From Phocaeicola faecalis (GTDB taxonomy: Bacteria > Bacteroidota > Bacteroidia > Bacteroidales > Bacteroidaceae): a stretch of 64,000 bases of DNA. The stretch is from assembly GCF_021730445.1 (NCBI RefSeq), contig NZ_JADNRM010000018.1, positions 35,598-99,597 on the forward strand, given 5' to 3'. A program made the translations under genes and the position numbers. A model generated the notes under the pieces. It saw nothing but the letters and a program-made list of their open reading frames with translations, was not told the origin of the DNA and searched no databases. This document shows positions 46,267 through 56,592 of the stretch, one piece after another; the first letter of the stretch is position 1, and every line of letters begins with the position of its first letter.

Positions 46267-47286
46267 ATGAAAAGACATCTTATCCTAGCCGCACTCTTTG
46301 CGATTGGTGCCACAAACCTGAATGCTGCTTCCCCCAAGAAAACAGCACCGGAAAAGAAAGGAGTAGAAACCATCAACCGTGCAACTGCCGAAGCACATAT
46401 CGGATTCCTGGCCTGCGATGAACTGGAAGGGCGTGAAGCCGGATGGAAAGGTGGTCGCATTGCCGGTAACTATATCATTTCATGCCTGAAACAGATGGGA
46501 CTGCAACCTCTATTTGACGATTATGTCCAACCTTTCGAGGTGTGCCATGCCGAACGTCAGGTGAAGAATAAACGCTGGCAAGTTCATCCCGATTCTATCG
46601 CCGCCCTGAAAAAAACAGTTCATCAGAAGCTGGACCTGCGCAATATTCTGGCAAAAATAGAAGGTAAGAACCCGAATGAGATTGTAGTTATCGGTGCACA
46701 TTATGACCATCTTGGTTATGACCCGACTTTGGAAGGCGATCAAATCTACAACGGAGCAGATGACAATGCCTCGGGAGTGGCAGCCGTACTGCAAGTGGCA
46801 CGCGCTTTTCTGGCAACAGGAGAGCAACCGGAACGTACTGTTATCTTTGCTTTCTGGGACGGTGAGGAAAAAGGCTTGTTAGGTTCGCGCTACTTCACGA
46901 TGACCTATCCAGAACTAAAGAAAATAAAAGGTTATCTGAACTATGACATGATAGGGCGCAACAACAATGAAGAACAACCCAAAGGTGTCGTTTATTTCTA
47001 TACCGCCGCTCATCCCGCTTTCGGCGACTGGCTGAAAAAAGACATTGAAGACTACCGCCTGCAACTGGAGCCCGACTATCGTGCATGGGACAACCCTGTA
47101 GGTGGAAGTGACAATGGAAGTTTCGCAAAAGAAGGGATACCTATTATATGGTATCACACCAACGGTCATCCAGACTATCATCTGCCGGGTGACGAAGCGG
47201 CAAAAATAAACTGGAACAAAACAGTAGATATCACAAAAGCTTCTTTCCTTGCCATGTGGAAACTGGCAAACGAAAAAAAATATTAA
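46267..47286 (+). CDS. M28 family metallopeptidase, exported
   Basis: 339 residues. Signal peptide 1-20 (MKRHLILAALFAIGATNLNA). The zinc-binding motifs are IGAHYDHLGYDP, YNGADDNASGVAAV (bridging Asp) and FAFWDGEEKGLLGSRYF (Glu base and ligand), plus the late His in WYHTNGHPDYHLPGDEA. This is a di-zinc aminopeptidase of the periplasm. It follows rsgA by 13 bp and ends at a terminator. Confidence 0.93.
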   Translation: MKRHLILAALFAIGATNLNAASPKKTAPEKKGVETINRATAEAHIGFLACDELEGREAGWKGGRIAGNYIISCLKQMGLQPLFDDYVQPFEVCHAERQVKNKRWQVHPDSIAALKKTVHQKLDLRNILAKIEGKNPNEIVVIGAHYDHLGYDPTLEGDQIYNGADDNASGVAAVLQVARAFLATGEQPERTVIFAFWDGEEKGLLGSRYFTMTYPELKKIKGYLNYDMIGRNNNEEQPKGVVYFYTAAHPAFGDWLKKDIEDYRLQLEPDYRAWDNPVGGSDNGSFAKEGIPIIWYHTNGHPDYHLPGDEAAKINWNKTVDITKASFLAMWKLANEKKY

Positions 47287-47326
47287 AAAGAAGCGCGGCG
47301 TTTAAACTTAACACCGCGCTTCTTTT
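47285..47326 (+). terminator. Terminator after the M28 peptidase
   Basis: AAGAAGCGCGGCGTT pairs with AACACCGCGCTTCTTTT (one mismatch) around a 7-base loop, ending in T residues. Confidence 0.88.
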
Positions 47327-47379
47327 CTAACCTTACAACGATGATTGTATTCATCGGAAATCAGATATCAGAAAGGCAC

Positions 47380-48456
47380 ATGAACAAACGAGTTAAATGG
47401 GGCATTATATTAATAATCGGAATAGGATTGTCCGGTTTAGGCATCTACCAATTCACCCCACACGAAAATGAAGAGTTAACGGCAGCCGATGCACTGCCCA
47501 GAGAGAATAAATCAAAGACACTGAAAGTGAATGCACAAGTCATTACACCGCACTTGCTAACCGATGAAATATTGGTGACAGGACGCTTGGTGCCTGACGA
47601 AGAAGTAAACCTCTCTTTTGAAACCTCCGGCAAGATTACCGAAATCTTTTTCACAGAAGGTAGCTCCGTCAAGCGCGGAGAGTTACTTGCCAAAGTAAAC
47701 GACCGGCAATTGCAAGCTCAGCTCAAACGGCTGGAAGCTCAAATACCATTGGCAGAAGACCGTGTTTTCCGCCAAAATGCCTTGTTACAACGCGATGCTG
47801 TCAGTAAAGAGGCTTATGAACAGGTAAAAACAGAACTAGCTACCCTGAATGCCGACATTGAAAATGTAAAAGCAAGTATTGACATGACGGAACTCCGCGC
47901 TCCTTTCGATGGAATTATCGGATTAAGACAGGTCAGTGTCGGAGCTTATGCCTCTCCTACCACCGTAGTTGCCAAACTGACAAAAGTAAGCCCGCTGAAA
48001 GTAGAATTCGCCGTACCCGAACGTTACGCACGCGAAATAAAAAAAGGAATGAATCTGGACTTCAGGGTAGAAGGACGGCTCAACGCTTATCCTGCACAAG
48101 TATATGCCACAGAATCCAGTCTGGATATGGAAACTCACTCACTGAACATTCGCGCCATCTATCCTAACCGAAACGGAGAGTTATTGCCGGGACGATATGC
48201 CGATATTCAGTTGAAACAGAAAGAAATAGCAGATGCAATAGCTATCCCATCAGAAGCAATCGTACCCGAAATGGGAAAGAATAAAGTCTTTGTGTATCGC
48301 AACGGAGTGGCGGAACCGACCGATGTAGTTGTCGGTATCCGTACCGAGTCCGAAATCCAGATTGTCCAAGGTTTGGCTATCGGTGACACTATCCTGACTT
48401 CGGGTACACTACAATTACGAAAAGGCATGCCGGTTGAAATCCAGGCTTTTAACTAA
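47380..48456 (+). CDS. RND efflux periplasmic adaptor (MFP/HlyD family)
   Basis: 358 residues from ATG 47380, chosen because GAAAGG lies just upstream; the frame opens at 47341. One N-terminal helix (WGIILIIGIGLSGLGIYQF). Then a split biotinyl-lipoyl domain (GKITEIFFTEGSSVKRGELL and ELRAPFDGIIGLRQVSVGAY), a helical hairpin between, a beta-barrel domain and a membrane-proximal domain (AIPSEAIVPEMGKNKVFVYR). It links the pump at 48475 to the TolC-like channel. Confidence 0.92.
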   Translation: MNKRVKWGIILIIGIGLSGLGIYQFTPHENEELTAADALPRENKSKTLKVNAQVITPHLLTDEILVTGRLVPDEEVNLSFETSGKITEIFFTEGSSVKRGELLAKVNDRQLQAQLKRLEAQIPLAEDRVFRQNALLQRDAVSKEAYEQVKTELATLNADIENVKASIDMTELRAPFDGIIGLRQVSVGAYASPTTVVAKLTKVSPLKVEFAVPERYAREIKKGMNLDFRVEGRLNAYPAQVYATESSLDMETHSLNIRAIYPNRNGELLPGRYADIQLKQKEIADAIAIPSEAIVPEMGKNKVFVYRNGVAEPTDVVVGIRTESEIQIVQGLAIGDTILTSGTLQLRKGMPVEIQAFN

Positions 48457-48474
48457 CCACAAAAAAATGCTTCT

Positions 48475-51400
48475 ATGAATATATCCGAACTTAGTATTCG
48501 TAGGCCGGTGCTTGCTACCGTACTTACGATTATCATATTACTTTTCGGACTGATAGGCTACAACACACTGGGAGTTCGTGAATACCCATCTGTGGATAAT
48601 CCTATCATCTCAGTTACTTGCAGCTATTCCGGTGCGAATGCAGATGTGATTGAGAACCAAATCACCGAACCTCTGGAACAGAACATCAATGGCATTCCCG
48701 GTATCCGTTCCCTGTCCAGTGTGAGCCAACAAGGGCAATGCCGCATCACGGTAGAGTTTGAATTATCTGTCGACCTTGAGACGGCAGCCAACGATGTGCG
48801 AGACAAAGTTTCCCGTGCACAACGCTATCTGCCGCGTGACTGCGACCCTCCTACCGTATCGAAAGCCGATGCCGATGCCGTTCCTATCTTGATGGTGGCT
48901 ATCCAAAGCGACAGCCGTTCACTACTGGAACTCAGTGAAATAGCCGACTTAACGGTAAAAGAACAATTGCAAACCATATCGGATGTAAGCAGTGTTTCCA
49001 TCTGGGGTGAGAAACGTTACTCTATGCGTCTGTGGCTTGACCCGACTAAAATGGCAGGTTACGGCATTACTCCGGTAGACGTAAAAAATGCAGTCACCAA
49101 AGAAAACATAGAGCTACCTTCCGGAAGTATCGAAGGAAACACTGTCGAACTGACTTTGCGTACAATGGGACAGATGCATACGGCTAAAGAATTCAATAAT
49201 ATTATATTGAAGGAAGTAAACGGCAATGTTATCCGTTTTAGCGATATCGGTTATGCCGAGCTCGGTCCTGCCGATATTAAAAGTTATATGAAAATGAACG
49301 GAGTCCCGATGGTGGGAGTTGTCGTGATTCCCCAACCGGGTGCCAACCACATAGAGATAGCCGATGCCGTATACCAACGTATGCAGCAAATGCAAAAAGA
49401 CCTTCCCGAAGATGTGAAATACAGCTACGGCTTTGACAATACCAAATTCATACGCGCTTCCATTGACGAGGTAAAGACGACGGTATATGAAGCCTTCATA
49501 CTGGTTATCATTATTATCTTCCTCTTCTTGCGCGATTGGCGCGTGACGTTGATTCCCTGTATCGTTATTCCGGTATCGCTTATCGGAGCTTTTTTCGTCA
49601 TGTATATTGCCGGATTCTCCATTAACGTACTCACCATGCTGGCTGTCGTATTATCCGTTGGTTTGGTGGTGGACGATGCCATTGTAATGACCGAAAATAT
49701 TTATATCCGAATTGAACGGGGAATGAAACCGTTCGAAGCAGGAATCGAAGGAGCAAAAGAAATATTCTTTGCCGTGATATCGACTACCATCACACTGGTT
49801 GCAGTTTTCCTCCCCATCGTGTTTATGGAAGGAACCAGTGGGCGCCTGTTCCGCGAGTTCAGTTTTGTTGTAGCCGGTTCGGTCATCATCTCCTCATTTG
49901 CCGCATTGACATTTACCCCGATGCTTGCCACCAAACTATTGGTGAAACGTGAGAAGCAGAGTTGGTTCTACCGAAAGACAGAACCGTTCTTTGAGGGTAT
50001 GAACCGCATTTATGCCCGCTCATTGGATGCTTTCTTAAAAAAGCGTATGTTGGCTATCCCTATAACTCTATTGATGTTGATTGCCATCGGAATATTATGG
50101 AGTTATATTCCGGCAGAAATGGCACCGATGGAAGACCGTTCACAAATCAGCATTAATACCCGCGCAGCCGAAGGAGCCAGTTATGAATATATCCGCGATT
50201 ACACCGAAGATATCAATAATCTGGTTGACTCTATCGTCCCTGATGCTGAATCGGTTACGGCACGTGTGTCAAGCGGTAGCGGTAATATCCGTATCACACT
50301 GAAAGACATAAAAGACCGCGATTACACCCAAATGGAAGTGGCCGAACGTATCTCAAAGGCTATCCGCAACAAAACAAAAGCCCGAGCCTTTGTCCAACAG
50401 CAATCTTCCTTTGGCGGACGCAGGGGAAGTATGCCTGTACAATATGTGCTGCAAGCCGTCAGCATTGAAAACTTGGAGAAAGTGTTACCCAAATTTCTAA
50501 GCAAAGTATACGATAACCCGACATTCCAAATGGCCGACGTCGACTTGAAATTCAGCAGTCCCGAAATGAGAGTCAATATCAACCGCGACAAAGCGGGAAC
50601 AATGGGTGCCAGCGTGCGCGATATTGCAGAGACATTGCAATACGGCCTCAGCGGACAACGTATGGGCTACTTTTATATGAATGGAAAACAGTACGAGATT
50701 TTAGGGCAAATCAACCGTCAACAACGGAATAAACCTTCCAATATCAAGTCCATCTATATCCGAAACGACAAAGGAGAAATGATTCAGTTGGATAATCTGG
50801 TAGAATTCGTAGAGTCTGTAGCACCACCCAAACTTTACCACTACAACCGTTTTATCTCGGCTACCGTCTCTGCGGGACTTGCCGATGGAAAGACAATCGG
50901 ACAAGGATTGGAAGAGATGGACAAGATTGCCTCCGAAACCTTGGATGACAGTTTTCGTACCGCACTTTCGGGCGATTCTAAAGATTATCGCGAAAGTTCG
51001 TCCAGCCTGATGTTTGCCTTTATACTGGCACTGATACTTATTTACCTCATTCTGGCGGCACAATTCGAAAGCTTCAAAGACCCGTTCATTATTATGCTGA
51101 CAGTACCGTTGGCCATTGCGGGAGCACTTATCTTTATGTTTGCCGGCGGAATTACAATGAATATCTTCAGTCAAATCGGTATCATCATGCTGATTGGTCT
51201 GGTGGCAAAGAATGGTATCCTGATTGTAGAATTTGCCAATTTGAAGCAAGAATCGGGTGAAGACAAGATGGCGGCCATCCGAAATGCAGCCTTGCAGCGC
51301 CTTCGCCCCATCCTAATGACCAGTGTTTCCACCATATTGGGACTGATTCCTTTGGCTTTTGCAACCGGAGAAGGAACCAACCAACGTATCGCCATGGGTA

Positions 51401-51510
51401 CGGCCGTTGTAGGCGGTATGCTTGTTTCCACTCTGCTCACCATGTACATCGTACCGGCTATTTATACTTATATTTCCACTAACCGAAAAGTTAAAACAGA
51501 AACCGTATGA
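48475..51510 (+). CDS. RND efflux permease (AcrB/MexB-like HAE family)
   Basis: 1011 residues with 12 membrane helices and two large periplasmic loops. Opens LSIRRPVLATVLTIIILLFG; conserved VREYPSVDNPIISV, YSYGFDNTKFI, and TM4 Asp pair SVGLVVDDAIVMTENIYIRI that carries protons. The second half has LVAKNGILIVEFANL and RLRPILMTSVSTILGLIPLA. It exports hydrophobic drugs or detergents. It begins 18 bp after the adaptor and overlaps the TolC gene by 4 bp. Confidence 0.96.
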   Translation: MNISELSIRRPVLATVLTIIILLFGLIGYNTLGVREYPSVDNPIISVTCSYSGANADVIENQITEPLEQNINGIPGIRSLSSVSQQGQCRITVEFELSVDLETAANDVRDKVSRAQRYLPRDCDPPTVSKADADAVPILMVAIQSDSRSLLELSEIADLTVKEQLQTISDVSSVSIWGEKRYSMRLWLDPTKMAGYGITPVDVKNAVTKENIELPSGSIEGNTVELTLRTMGQMHTAKEFNNIILKEVNGNVIRFSDIGYAELGPADIKSYMKMNGVPMVGVVVIPQPGANHIEIADAVYQRMQQMQKDLPEDVKYSYGFDNTKFIRASIDEVKTTVYEAFILVIIIIFLFLRDWRVTLIPCIVIPVSLIGAFFVMYIAGFSINVLTMLAVVLSVGLVVDDAIVMTENIYIRIERGMKPFEAGIEGAKEIFFAVISTTITLVAVFLPIVFMEGTSGRLFREFSFVVAGSVIISSFAALTFTPMLATKLLVKREKQSWFYRKTEPFFEGMNRIYARSLDAFLKKRMLAIPITLLMLIAIGILWSYIPAEMAPMEDRSQISINTRAAEGASYEYIRDYTEDINNLVDSIVPDAESVTARVSSGSGNIRITLKDIKDRDYTQMEVAERISKAIRNKTKARAFVQQQSSFGGRRGSMPVQYVLQAVSIENLEKVLPKFLSKVYDNPTFQMADVDLKFSSPEMRVNINRDKAGTMGASVRDIAETLQYGLSGQRMGYFYMNGKQYEILGQINRQQRNKPSNIKSIYIRNDKGEMIQLDNLVEFVESVAPPKLYHYNRFISATVSAGLADGKTIGQGLEEMDKIASETLDDSFRTALSGDSKDYRESSSSLMFAFILALILIYLILAAQFESFKDPFIIMLTVPLAIAGALIFMFAGGITMNIFSQIGIIMLIGLVAKNGILIVEFANLKQESGEDKMAAIRNAALQRLRPILMTSVSTILGLIPLAFATGEGTNQRIAMGTAVVGGMLVSTLLTMYIVPAIYTYISTNRKVKTETV

Positions 51511-52826
51511 AACGAATCATTATAACAATGTGTATCTGTCTGGCAGGAATAACCGGGATATATGCACAATACCCTTATACACTAAAGAAATGTCTGGAAG
51601 AAGGACTCGCCAATAACTATTCCATCCGCATCACCCGCAACGAAGAGCAAGTGAGCCACAACAATGCCACACTAGCCAATGCCGGTTATCTGCCTACACT
51701 CGATTTATCGGCAGGATATAGCGGTTCACTGGACAATACCGACAGTAAAAGCCGCAGCACCGGAAGCACCACCAGCGAACGCAATGTCTACGACCAAACC
51801 CTGCAAGCCGGACTGGACGTAAACTGGACACTCTTTGACGGATTTAACATCAGCACAACCTACAAGCAATTGAAGGAACTGGAACGGTTGGGAGAAACAA
51901 ACACCCGCATCACGCTGGAGGATTTCATAGCCGGACTGACCGCCGAATATTACAACTACGTCCAACAAGAGATACGTTTGAAGAATTTCCTATATGCCGT
52001 ATCACTGTCTAAAGAGCGTCTGCGTATCGTAGAAGAACGTTACCATATCGGTAACTTCTCCCGACTGGACTACCAGCAGGCAAAAGTAGACTTCAATGCC
52101 GACAGTGCACAATATATGAAACAACAAGAACTGGTGGTGACCTCCCGCATTAATCTGAATGAACTGATGGCTGTGCAAGAAGTCAACCGCCCCCTACGTC
52201 TCCATGATTCCATCATCACGGTCAATGACGTACTGAATTATGACGAACTGTGGTCTGCAACTCTGTCGACCAATGCCGGACTGCTCAGAGCAGACCAGAA
52301 TACGACCATCGCCCAATTAGACTACCGGAAAGTATTGTCACGCAACTATCCTTATGTGAAACTGAAAGCCGGATATGGCTATACATTAAATAAATATGAG
52401 ACTAACGCCACCAGCCGCAGAAGCAATTGGGGACTGAACGGAGGCATCACAGTAGGCATCAACTTATGGGACGGCAACCGACGCCGTGAGAAACGCAATG
52501 CCAGCCTTGCCATCCGCAATTCACAACTGGAACGCGAGCAACTGGAGCTGGGATTGAAGGCCGACCTAAGCAACTTATGGCAGGCCTACCGCAATAACTT
52601 GCGCCTGTTAAATCTGGAACGTCAAAATCTGGTTGCCGCCCGCGAGAACCATGAAATAGCCAAAGAGCGCTATCTGCTCGGCGACCTGTCAGGTATCGAA
52701 ATGCGTGAAGCGCAAAAAAGTTTGCTCGATGCAGAAGAACGTATACTTTCAGCAGAATATGATACCAAGATATGCGAAATATCCCTGCTCCAAATAAGCG
52801 GTAAAATAACGAAATATCTCGAATAA
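51507..52826 (+). CDS. TolC-family outer-membrane efflux channel
   Basis: 439 residues. Signal peptide about 1-20 (ends ITGIYAQ). Two repeats of long helices and strand pairs follow, with LKKCLEEGLANNYSIRITRN, LDLSAGYSGSL, VKLKAGYGYTL and LGDLSGIEMREAQKSLLDAE. It is the third member of the adaptor-pump-channel operon, joined by an ATGA overlap. Confidence 0.93.
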   Translation: MKRIIITMCICLAGITGIYAQYPYTLKKCLEEGLANNYSIRITRNEEQVSHNNATLANAGYLPTLDLSAGYSGSLDNTDSKSRSTGSTTSERNVYDQTLQAGLDVNWTLFDGFNISTTYKQLKELERLGETNTRITLEDFIAGLTAEYYNYVQQEIRLKNFLYAVSLSKERLRIVEERYHIGNFSRLDYQQAKVDFNADSAQYMKQQELVVTSRINLNELMAVQEVNRPLRLHDSIITVNDVLNYDELWSATLSTNAGLLRADQNTTIAQLDYRKVLSRNYPYVKLKAGYGYTLNKYETNATSRRSNWGLNGGITVGINLWDGNRRREKRNASLAIRNSQLEREQLELGLKADLSNLWQAYRNNLRLLNLERQNLVAARENHEIAKERYLLGDLSGIEMREAQKSLLDAEERILSAEYDTKICEISLLQISGKITKYLE

Positions 52827-52848
52827 TCGTTATAGAGTTTACTGCGCG

Positions 52849-52880
52849 TTTGTATTTCAGGGCGGTAATCCGTACCTTTG
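52849..52880 (+). promoter_or_regulatory. Promoter of the APC permease
   Basis: -33 box TTTG at 52849-52852, a 20-bp spacer and -7 box TACCTTTG at 52873-52880, 35 bp before the start codon. Confidence 0.85.
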
Positions 52881-52914
52881 CGCCCAATTATCACTAATTA
52901 CGTTATAAAAAGAT

Positions 52915-54570
52915 ATGGGATTATTTATTAGAAAACCTTTTTCCATGCTTCAAGCCGAAGCAAACGAATCAGGCGAAAAGTCACTTAAAAGAGTATTAGG
53001 TGCATGGAGTTTGGTAGCATTGGGAGTAGGCGTGATTATCGGTGCGGGATTATTCTCCATCACAGGAACAGTAGCAGCAGGATATACCGGCCCTGCCATT
53101 ACACTCTCTTTTGCCATTGCAGCCATTGGATGCTGTTTTGCCGGGCTATGCTATGCTGAATTTGCCTCGATGATACCCGTAGCTGGTAGTGCATATACCT
53201 ATTCATACGCCACCATGGGAGAACTGATAGCATGGATAATCGGCTGGGACTTAGTTCTGGAATATACAGTAGCGGCCACCACGGTCAGCATCAGTTGGAG
53301 CAGATACCTTGTCGTTTTTCTCGAAGGAGTGGGAATCAACCTTCCGCACGCGCTCACAGCCTGCCCGTGGGACGGAGGCATTATCAATATTCCGGCTTTC
53401 CTTATCGTAGTACTGATGAGTATCTTCCTGATTAGAGGTACGGAAGGAAGTTCTATCTTCAACGGTTTCATCGTATTCCTGAAAGTAGCTGTCATACTCA
53501 CTTTCGTGGTACTGGGCTGGAAATACATCAACGCAGAGAACTACACTCCTTACATTCCTGCCAACACAGGAACATTGGGAGAGTTCGGCTTGTCGGGTGT
53601 ACTGCGTGGAGCCGCCATTGTATTTTTCGCCTTTCTCGGCTTTGATGCCGTAAGTACGGCCGCTCAAGAAACCAAGAACCCTAAACGGGATATGCCCATC
53701 GGGATACTCATGTCACTGTTAATCTGTACCATACTTTATATGGTCTTTGCCCATGTAATGACAGGAGTCGCCCACTACACCGACTTTGCCGGCCAACAAG
53801 GTATCGCACCTGTAGCCGTAGCCATCGACCACATGGGACATGCAGATGCAGCCGGCATCATTCATCCCGATTACCCATGGCTGAACCGCGCCATCGTACT
53901 CGCCATCCTTTTCGGTTATTGTTCTGTCATTATGGTTACTTTATTAGGGCAAAGCCGTGTCTTCCTCAGCATGAGCCGTGACGGATTATTGCCGCCTTTC
54001 TTCTCACATATCAATGAGAAATTCCGTACACCGGCACGCAGCAATCTGCTGTTCATGATTATTGTAGGATTGCTGGCCGCATTTGTTCCGGCACGCGTAG
54101 CCGGTGAGATGACCAGTATCGGGACTCTTTTTGCTTTTACCCTAGTTTGTGCAGCCGTTTTGATTGTCCGCAAAAGTATGCCTGAAGTGCATCGTGCCTT
54201 TAAGACACCCTTTGTGCCGGTAGTGCCTATTTTGGGAATCCTGACCTGCCTTTGCATGATGCTATTCCTTCCGGCGGATACCTGGATTCGATTGGTATTG
54301 TGGATGCTGATTGGTTTGGACATCTATGCCTGTTATGGAGTAAAACACAGCAAACTGGAGCAGCACATCCCCCGCCGACGCGGACTTACCATACTCAACA
54401 TGATAGGTATTGCCTTATCTGTCTTATCCGTTATCACAGGGTTATGGCATCAGCAGACAGTAGGCTGGGACGAAGATAAAACTTTGCTTATTATCTCATT
54501 CGTCTTCGCTTTTACTCACTGTGCTTTCTATATGGTACGCATTTGGAGACAGACTTCCCAAAAGAAATAA
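52915..54570 (+). CDS. APC-family amino acid permease (CAT-like)
   Basis: 551 residues with about 12-14 membrane helices. LVALGVGVIIGAGLFSITG in helix 1 is the APC substrate-binding motif. YAEFASMIPVAGSAYTYSYA, WIIGWDLVLEYTVAATTVSI and FFAFLGFDAVSTAAQETKNP are typical of the cationic amino acid transporter (CAT) group. A short cytosolic N-terminus and C-terminus. It takes up amino acids, probably by proton symport; specificity cannot be read. Confidence 0.9.
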   Translation: MGLFIRKPFSMLQAEANESGEKSLKRVLGAWSLVALGVGVIIGAGLFSITGTVAAGYTGPAITLSFAIAAIGCCFAGLCYAEFASMIPVAGSAYTYSYATMGELIAWIIGWDLVLEYTVAATTVSISWSRYLVVFLEGVGINLPHALTACPWDGGIINIPAFLIVVLMSIFLIRGTEGSSIFNGFIVFLKVAVILTFVVLGWKYINAENYTPYIPANTGTLGEFGLSGVLRGAAIVFFAFLGFDAVSTAAQETKNPKRDMPIGILMSLLICTILYMVFAHVMTGVAHYTDFAGQQGIAPVAVAIDHMGHADAAGIIHPDYPWLNRAIVLAILFGYCSVIMVTLLGQSRVFLSMSRDGLLPPFFSHINEKFRTPARSNLLFMIIVGLLAAFVPARVAGEMTSIGTLFAFTLVCAAVLIVRKSMPEVHRAFKTPFVPVVPILGILTCLCMMLFLPADTWIRLVLWMLIGLDIYACYGVKHSKLEQHIPRRRGLTILNMIGIALSVLSVITGLWHQQTVGWDEDKTLLIISFVFAFTHCAFYMVRIWRQTSQKK

Positions 54571-54628
54571 AAAAAACAGAAGACGCAACGAATATCGTAA
54601 AGGCAGTTTCACCGCCATAAAAAGGAAT

Positions 54629-54780
54629 GAGGGTGTGTCAAAACTAAACCGAGCTATCCCATCGTCAGCTGTAGGGGCAGGGTTTGCCTGCCCGAAGACA
54701 CAAAGCAAACTGTTTTCGGGCGAGCGAACCTCGCCCCAACGAACGAAACGACAGCATTATCCACGTTTTGACACAACCCT
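54629..54780. repeat. Intergenic inverted-repeat element with nested GC-rich hairpin
   Basis: Ends GAGGGTGTGTCAAAAC and GTTTTGACACAACCCT are inverted. Inside are smaller inverted repeats, such as GGGGCAGGGTTTGCCTGCCC and CGGGCGAGCGAACCTCGCCC. It lies between convergent genes and could stop both transcripts. The ends match elements at 502 and 42123. Confidence 0.75.
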
Positions 54781-54807
54781 ATTGTTATTTATAAAAGAGT
54801 ATATTGC

Positions 54808-56451
54808 TTATTTACAGTTACCCAAGCAACGCGGTTTCAACTGTTTGAAGAAATCGTTCCCCTTATCGTCTACCAAGATGAATGCAGGGAAATCTTCCAC
54901 TTCAATCTTCCAAATGGCTTCCATACCCAGTTCAGGATATTCCACACATTCGATGCTCTTGATATTGTTTTGTGCAAGGATAGCAGCCGGTCCACCGATA
55001 GAGCCCAAATAGAAACCACCATGTTTCTTGCAAGCATCGGTTACTTGCTGGCTGCGATTACCTTTTGCCAACATAATCATGCTGCCTCCATGCTCTTGGA
55101 ACAAGTCCACATACGGGTCCATACGTCCTGCAGTGGTGGGGCCCATAGAACCACACGCCATGCCTTCCGGTGTTTTAGCCGGACCAGCATAATAGATAGG
55201 ATGGTCTTTAATATATTGAGGCAAATCTTCGCCGCGGTCCAAACGTTCTTTCAACTTAGCATGAGCAATATCACGGCCAACGATGATTGTTCCGTTCAAT
55301 GAAAGGCGGGTAGCTACCGGATATTTAGTCAATTCTTTCAGGATATCCGCCATCGGCTGATTCAGGTCTATCTTTACAGCATCACCTTCACCTGCTTCGC
55401 GAAGTGCTGCCGGAATCAATTCACCCGGTTTGTCATCCATCTTTTCAATCCAGATACCGTCTTTGTTGATTTTACATTTAATATTACGGTCGGCAGAGCA
55501 AGATACCCCAAGCCCAATCGGACAAGAAGCACCATGACGGGGCAAACGGATAATACGAACATCGTGTGCCATATATTTACCACCAAACTGAGCTCCCAAA
55601 CCAATCTTGTAAGCCTCTTCCAATACTTGCTTTTCAAGTTCTACGTCACGGAACGCACGTCCGTATTCATTACCCGTAGTGGGCAATTCATCATAATAAT
55701 GAGTGGATGCCAATTTCACTGTCAGCAAGTTCTTTTCAGCCGATGTACCGCCAATTACGAATGCAATATGATAAGGAGGACAAGCAGCCGTGCCCAAAGT
55801 TTTCATCTTTTCTACCAAGAACGGTACCAAAGTAGCCGGATTCAGCACAGCCTTCGTTTCCTGATATAAATAAGTCTTATTGGCAGAACCGCCACCCTTA
55901 GTAACACAAAGGAAGTGATATTCCATGCCCTCAGTAGCCTCCAAGTCAATCTGTGCGGGCAAATTACATTTAGTATTCACCTCATCATACATATTCAGAG
56001 GAGCATTCTGAGAGTAACGCAGATTCTCTTCCGTATAAGTCTTATACACACCTTCAGAAAGAGCTTCCTCATCGCAATAACCAGTCCAAACCTGCTGGCC
56101 TTTCTCACCGTGGATGATAGCTGTACCGGTATCTTGGCAAAGCGGTAATTTACCTTTGGCAGAAACTTCCGCATTACGCAAGAAAGTCAAGGCTACATAT
56201 TTATCATTGTCACTAGCTTCGGGATCGTTCAGAATCTTAGCAACCTGTTCGTTGTGCGAACGGCGGAGCAAGAACGAAACGTCGCGGAATGCAGCATTTG
56301 CCATTGCAGTCAAACCTTCTTTTGCAATCTTCAAGATAGGTTTTCCTTCAAACTCACTTACTGACACATAGTCCTTGGTCAGCAAATAATACTCAGTTTT
56401 GTCAGGTCCCAAATCGAACATGGGCTGATAGTGGAACGGAGGTGTTGCCAT
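54808..56451 (-). CDS. fumB: Class I fumarate hydratase (iron-sulfur)
   Basis: 547 residues, the size of E. coli FumA/FumB with both alpha and beta domains fused. [20 protein letters not shown] carries one cluster Cys. The C-terminal part has [21 protein letters not shown] and [20 protein letters not shown]. It hydrates fumarate to malate in the TCA or reductive branch, using a 4Fe-4S cluster. A -7 element (TACCTTTG on the minus strand, 56489-56496) lies upstream. Confidence 0.95.
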   Translation of the reverse strand: MATPPFHYQPMFDLGPDKTEYYLLTKDYVSVSEFEGKPILKIAKEGLTAMANAAFRDVSFLLRRSHNEQVAKILNDPEASDNDKYVALTFLRNAEVSAKGKLPLCQDTGTAIIHGEKGQQVWTGYCDEEALSEGVYKTYTEENLRYSQNAPLNMYDEVNTKCNLPAQIDLEATEGMEYHFLCVTKGGGSANKTYLYQETKAVLNPATLVPFLVEKMKTLGTAACPPYHIAFVIGGTSAEKNLLTVKLASTHYYDELPTTGNEYGRAFRDVELEKQVLEEAYKIGLGAQFGGKYMAHDVRIIRLPRHGASCPIGLGVSCSADRNIKCKINKDGIWIEKMDDKPGELIPAALREAGEGDAVKIDLNQPMADILKELTKYPVATRLSLNGTIIVGRDIAHAKLKERLDRGEDLPQYIKDHPIYYAGPAKTPEGMACGSMGPTTAGRMDPYVDLFQEHGGSMIMLAKGNRSQQVTDACKKHGGFYLGSIGGPAAILAQNNIKSIECVEYPELGMEAIWKIEVEDFPAFILVDDKGNDFFKQLKPRCLGNCK

Positions 56452-56592
56452 AATGATACTTATTTTAGTTAATTAGTTATTAGTGTCACAAAGGTAGCAA
56501 CTATTATCGAAATTTTTCCTTAATTAGCGTAAAAACTTTCAGAGAATGTCCTTACCTTTGCCGACTCATTATTTAATAACCTAATATTATAT

